Assembly: GCA_017590115.1 (NCBI GenBank)
Contig: JAGGNK010013670.1
Coordinates: forward strand, 2,105,343 to 2,169,342
Source: Montifringilla adamsi
Taxonomy: Eukaryota; Chordata; Aves; Passeriformes; Passeridae
Direction: 5' to 3'
DNA length: 64,000 nucleotides
Both the position numbers and the translations under genes were made by a program. The notes below the pieces were generated by a model, which saw only the letters and a program-made list of their open reading frames with translations, did no database searches and was not told the origin of the DNA. This document shows positions 61,152-64,000 of the stretch, piece after piece. The first letter of the stretch is position 1; the number at the start of each line of letters is the position of its first letter.

Positions 61152-63053
61152 ATGGGAAACTTTTTAAGGACTGACAGTTCATGGAGATGAAGAACATGAG
61201 TCAGTGAAAATTGTGGAAGCTGGAAGGTTTTCTCATTTTTTGATTAAAAAATTACAGTTTTCACAGAAGCTGGGATGAGGGATATAAAATCCAGTAATTC
61301 AGGTCATTCATTTTGGTGTCTTCTTCTGAAGTATCTGGAGATTTCAAGTCTTCAAGGAAAAAACCTGGACCAGAAACCTGATCCAGCAACACCTTTGTTT
61401 TTATGCAAAGAAACCTGGTCTGGTTTAAAAAGAGGCCCCAAGGCTGAAAGTTTCACCCCACTATCCAAACCCTCTGAAATAAGCCTTGAATGATGCACAA
61501 GTAAGACAAGTTTCACATCTCATTTTTCTTCCCTCAGTCTCCTCTCAGGAGGAGACAGATGTAAACCAAGCCCTACAATTCCAGCCAAGCCCTTGCTCTT
61601 TTTCAGGCCCTGCAGAGGGATTTAGACCCACACCTTGTCCTCTGCAGAGGAGACCTTGGGACAGCCCCTCTTGGCAGATGGTGGCACACTCACAGCTGAT
61701 TCTGGCTTTGCTGGAGCTGCACCATAAAGGGCTTGGAGAGGAGTTCCAAGAGCATGACTCCCTTTTCTTGGTGTCGGCTCTGCCAGATCCCGCAGATGCA
61801 ATGCAGAGATACAAGGGGATGCACGTGGAAGTCTGGCTTCTTGTGCCACCAAATCTGAATTACGGGTGTCTGACATGACCCCTGGATCATGCAACATTGA
61901 TGCTCAAGCAGCCATCCTTAAAGGAATGGGAAAATAGAGTTTTTATCCACCCTGTCTTGCAGCAGAGCTGCTCAGTCTGTAGGTTTTCTCTTCCCCACAT
62001 CCCTGCCCCAAGCTTTGCAAATCTATACCTGTGTTTCTCCAGGTCCATCCCCAGCCAATGGTCTGTAAAGATTCAAACTGTAACCTGCAACTCAAACCTT
62101 TCCACAGGCATTAGGGGAATATTAAATGGGAAATTCTAAAACTAAATTATAGTTTCCCACTGCAAGTGTTTAAAAAAATAAAAATGTCTGCTTTTAATTA
62201 GAAAGAAAAATAAAAAGTCCTGCAGTTGACAATAGTCTCTTTTCTACCCACCACACACACAGGCTCTGGCCAAATGCTCTCTGTGAGCAGAGCAGCAGAA
62301 CTCCACTGAACTGGTGCATTTACACCAGTAAATGGGCTCTGGCTGAGGATCTGGCCCAGCCTGTGCCTGGACAAGCTTGGAAAATCTCTGCAGAAGATCC
62401 CCCATGTCCCTCCTTCCAGGCACTTGGGTTCCTGTTGAGCACCTCACACCTCTCTGCTGGGAATGTGTGATTTATTTGGCAGCTGGGCTTTCCCTCCCGG
62501 GGAGTTTCCTAATAGACCTGTGAAAGCAGAGGTTATGCAGAGGCTGCTCCAAGGATGAAGTCATTGGCTTTGCTCTGAGCCCAGAGATTTTAGCCAAGCC
62601 TGATGGTTTCAATAAAGAGGAGCTTGTGAGTTTGCTGTTAGCCCAAACAGGAGGATGAGAGCTCTCTGCAGCACCAGGTGAGGCTGAGGAGGGAGGGGCA
62701 GCCCCTGCACAGCCTGCAGGGACAAGCAGGGCTCTTCCCTCAGCTCTCTGCAGTTGTGTGTCAGGCCTGGTTACCCTGACTGAAGGCACCAAAGCCTCAT
62801 CTGAGCCCTCCTGCGGGCAGGCAGCCCAGTGCCTGCTGTGCCCAGAGCTGCAGCATCACCCAGGGACTGCCCTGGGGCTCTCACAGGTGCCCTGCTCTGC
62901 CTCACCAGCCATCTCCTCCTCAGCCTCACCAGCCATCTCCTCCTCTGCCTCACAGCAGCACCCCGGCTTAGGTTGGAATTGGGGGTTCAGTATCAGTCAG
63001 TGTCACTGATTACCCATACTTACAGCTGTTCATAGAGGCTGATCAGAGGTGAC
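61152..63053. other. non-coding, nothing recognised
   Basis: Unique-looking, with a short 24-bp tandem repeat at 62899. Confidence 0.45.
62899..62953. repeat. 24-bp tandem repeat, 2.3 copies
   Basis: GCCTCACCAGCCATCTCCTC plus CTCA, then the same unit with a T as last base, then GCCTCAC. Confidence 0.9.
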
Positions 63054-63274
63054 TATTAGATTTGGTGTTAGGAGGAAATTCTTTACTGTGAGGGTGGGCA
63101 GGCCCTGGCACAGGGTGCCCAGAGCAGCTGTGGCTGCCCCTGGATCCCTGGCAGTGCCCAAGGCCAGGCTGGATGGGGCTTGGAGCAGCCTGGGACAGTG
63201 GAAGGTGTCCCTGCCCATGGCAGGGCTGCAAAATCCTGGTGGTCTGCTCCAACCCAACCCATTCCATGATCCTG
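63054..63274 (+). mobile_element. CR1 LINE 3' end
   Basis: Sense order: GAGGGTGGGCAGGCCCTGGC, GCTGTGGCTGCCCCTGGATC, AAGGCCAGGCTGGATGGGG, GTGTCCCTGCCCATGGCAGG, then CCAACCCAACCCATTCCATG. One of the best-preserved copies. Confidence 0.95.
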
Positions 63275-64000
63275 AGAGTACAATCACACATGAGAAGGGT
63301 TTTCCTCGAGCAGAAATATCTGTAATACTCTGGTGTACAAGAGATACACAGCTGAGAGGGGCAGTGGGCACAAAGCAATGAAATCAGTTGTCTTTTTGAC
63401 CTCACCAACTCCCTGCCCTCCCTGCCTGCTAATCCATCTCCCTCGAGTTGTATTTCCAAGTCCAAATCCTTTGAACAATTTCCAGCGGATCCTGTTGGAG
63501 ATGAGGGGAAAAGAACTAACATGAAGTGTTCCTCTGTCTCAGGAAAAGTACATCCATGTCCAGGACTACATTGGCTAGAGGGTCTCACAGGCAATTTTCA
63601 GGCCAGGTCTTTTTTCATCTTAATTGAGCATTTGCTTTTCATTTGGGAAGGTTCTGAGTTAATGCCCTTTGCAATTTTTTTTGTATTTGTATATAATTAC
63701 ATGCTGTTAGACTAATTTAGGCCAGATCCACATCTCAGTGAAATGAGTGTGAATATCTCCAGCAACTTCAGTCTGAAAACAGCATTCGAGCCCTCATAGA
63801 ACTGATTAAATAGTTAAAAACTCAAACTTGTAAATATTTTTGTGAATGAAAGTGGTTGGCTGTGACTCACAAGCATTTGGAAAACCACAAGGCATTAGGG
63901 AAATGTCTGCAATTCATAAAAGCTTCACACAAGTCAGCCTAAATTAGCATTCCCCCCAAATTTCATAGTTTGTTACTCATTGCTCCCTAATTTAAACCAA
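63275..64000. other. non-coding, AT-rich end of window
   Basis: AT-rich from about 63600, with ATTA-type motifs. No exon or element supported. The sequence continues beyond the window. Confidence 0.4.

Noticed and set aside
9246..63594. Recurring peptide containing GTARDPGAATAALGTLCQG in several frames
   Set aside because: It is a translation of the reverse strand of CR1 3' untranslated sequence, present wherever CR1 is.

Overview
The window reads as nuclear DNA of a bird, most likely a songbird. The evidence is repeat content: many 5'-truncated CR1 LINE 3' ends on both strands, and a dense set of short solo LTRs of endogenous retroviruses (ERVs), several with intact TG...CA-type ends and 6-bp target-site duplications (TSDs), which are typical of ERVK-like elements. 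I found no protein-coding exon, tRNA, rRNA, CRISPR array or bacterial-style gene that I can support. The open frames present are short, lack recognisable domains, and many lie inside repeats. The window is best described as intergenic or deep intronic sequence.

From 0 to 15 kb there is an LTR-B fragment (579-735) and an LTR-B copy (1630-2386) in inverted orientation. A long unannotated stretch follows, then a CR1 (9206-9622), LTR-A (11470-11887), a 26-base poly-T and a second CR1 subfamily (14470-14958). From 15 to 30 kb there is LTR-A (15355-15769), a short CR1, a 56-bp direct duplication 1.7 kb apart, two LTR-C copies (22948-23390 and 26304-26734), a CR1 piece, LTR-E (24165-24485), and a truncated LTR-A joined to a CR1 tail (29375-29790). 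From 30 to 43 kb there is an AT-rich block, a 31-base poly-T, LTR-A (31900-32316), a 64-bp tandem duplication, LTR-E (from 34631), a 32-bp minisatellite, LTR-F (38238-38577), a CR1 split by a nested LTR-D (39041-39464), and LTR-A (41823-42244). From 43 to 64 kb there are CR1 pieces, a ~30-bp minisatellite at 46.3 kb, a compound microsatellite at 49.5 kb, LTR-B (50399-51100), LTR-G (~56215-56660), and a ~250-bp tandem repeat carrying a polypyrimidine array (60520-61151).

By my own boundaries, LTRs make up about 6.4 kb (10%) and CR1 about 3.2 kb (5%). The letters A to G are labels for this answer only, assigned by comparing copies within the window. I did not assign database names. The remaining sequence contains AT-rich stretches with homeodomain-type motifs that could be conserved non-coding elements. 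That is inference and needs cross-species alignment. I did not find a convincing undescribed biological system. The most informative signals are the dated, nested LTR insertions, the recent tandem duplication at 60.5-61.15 kb, and the minisatellite with alternating monomer ends.
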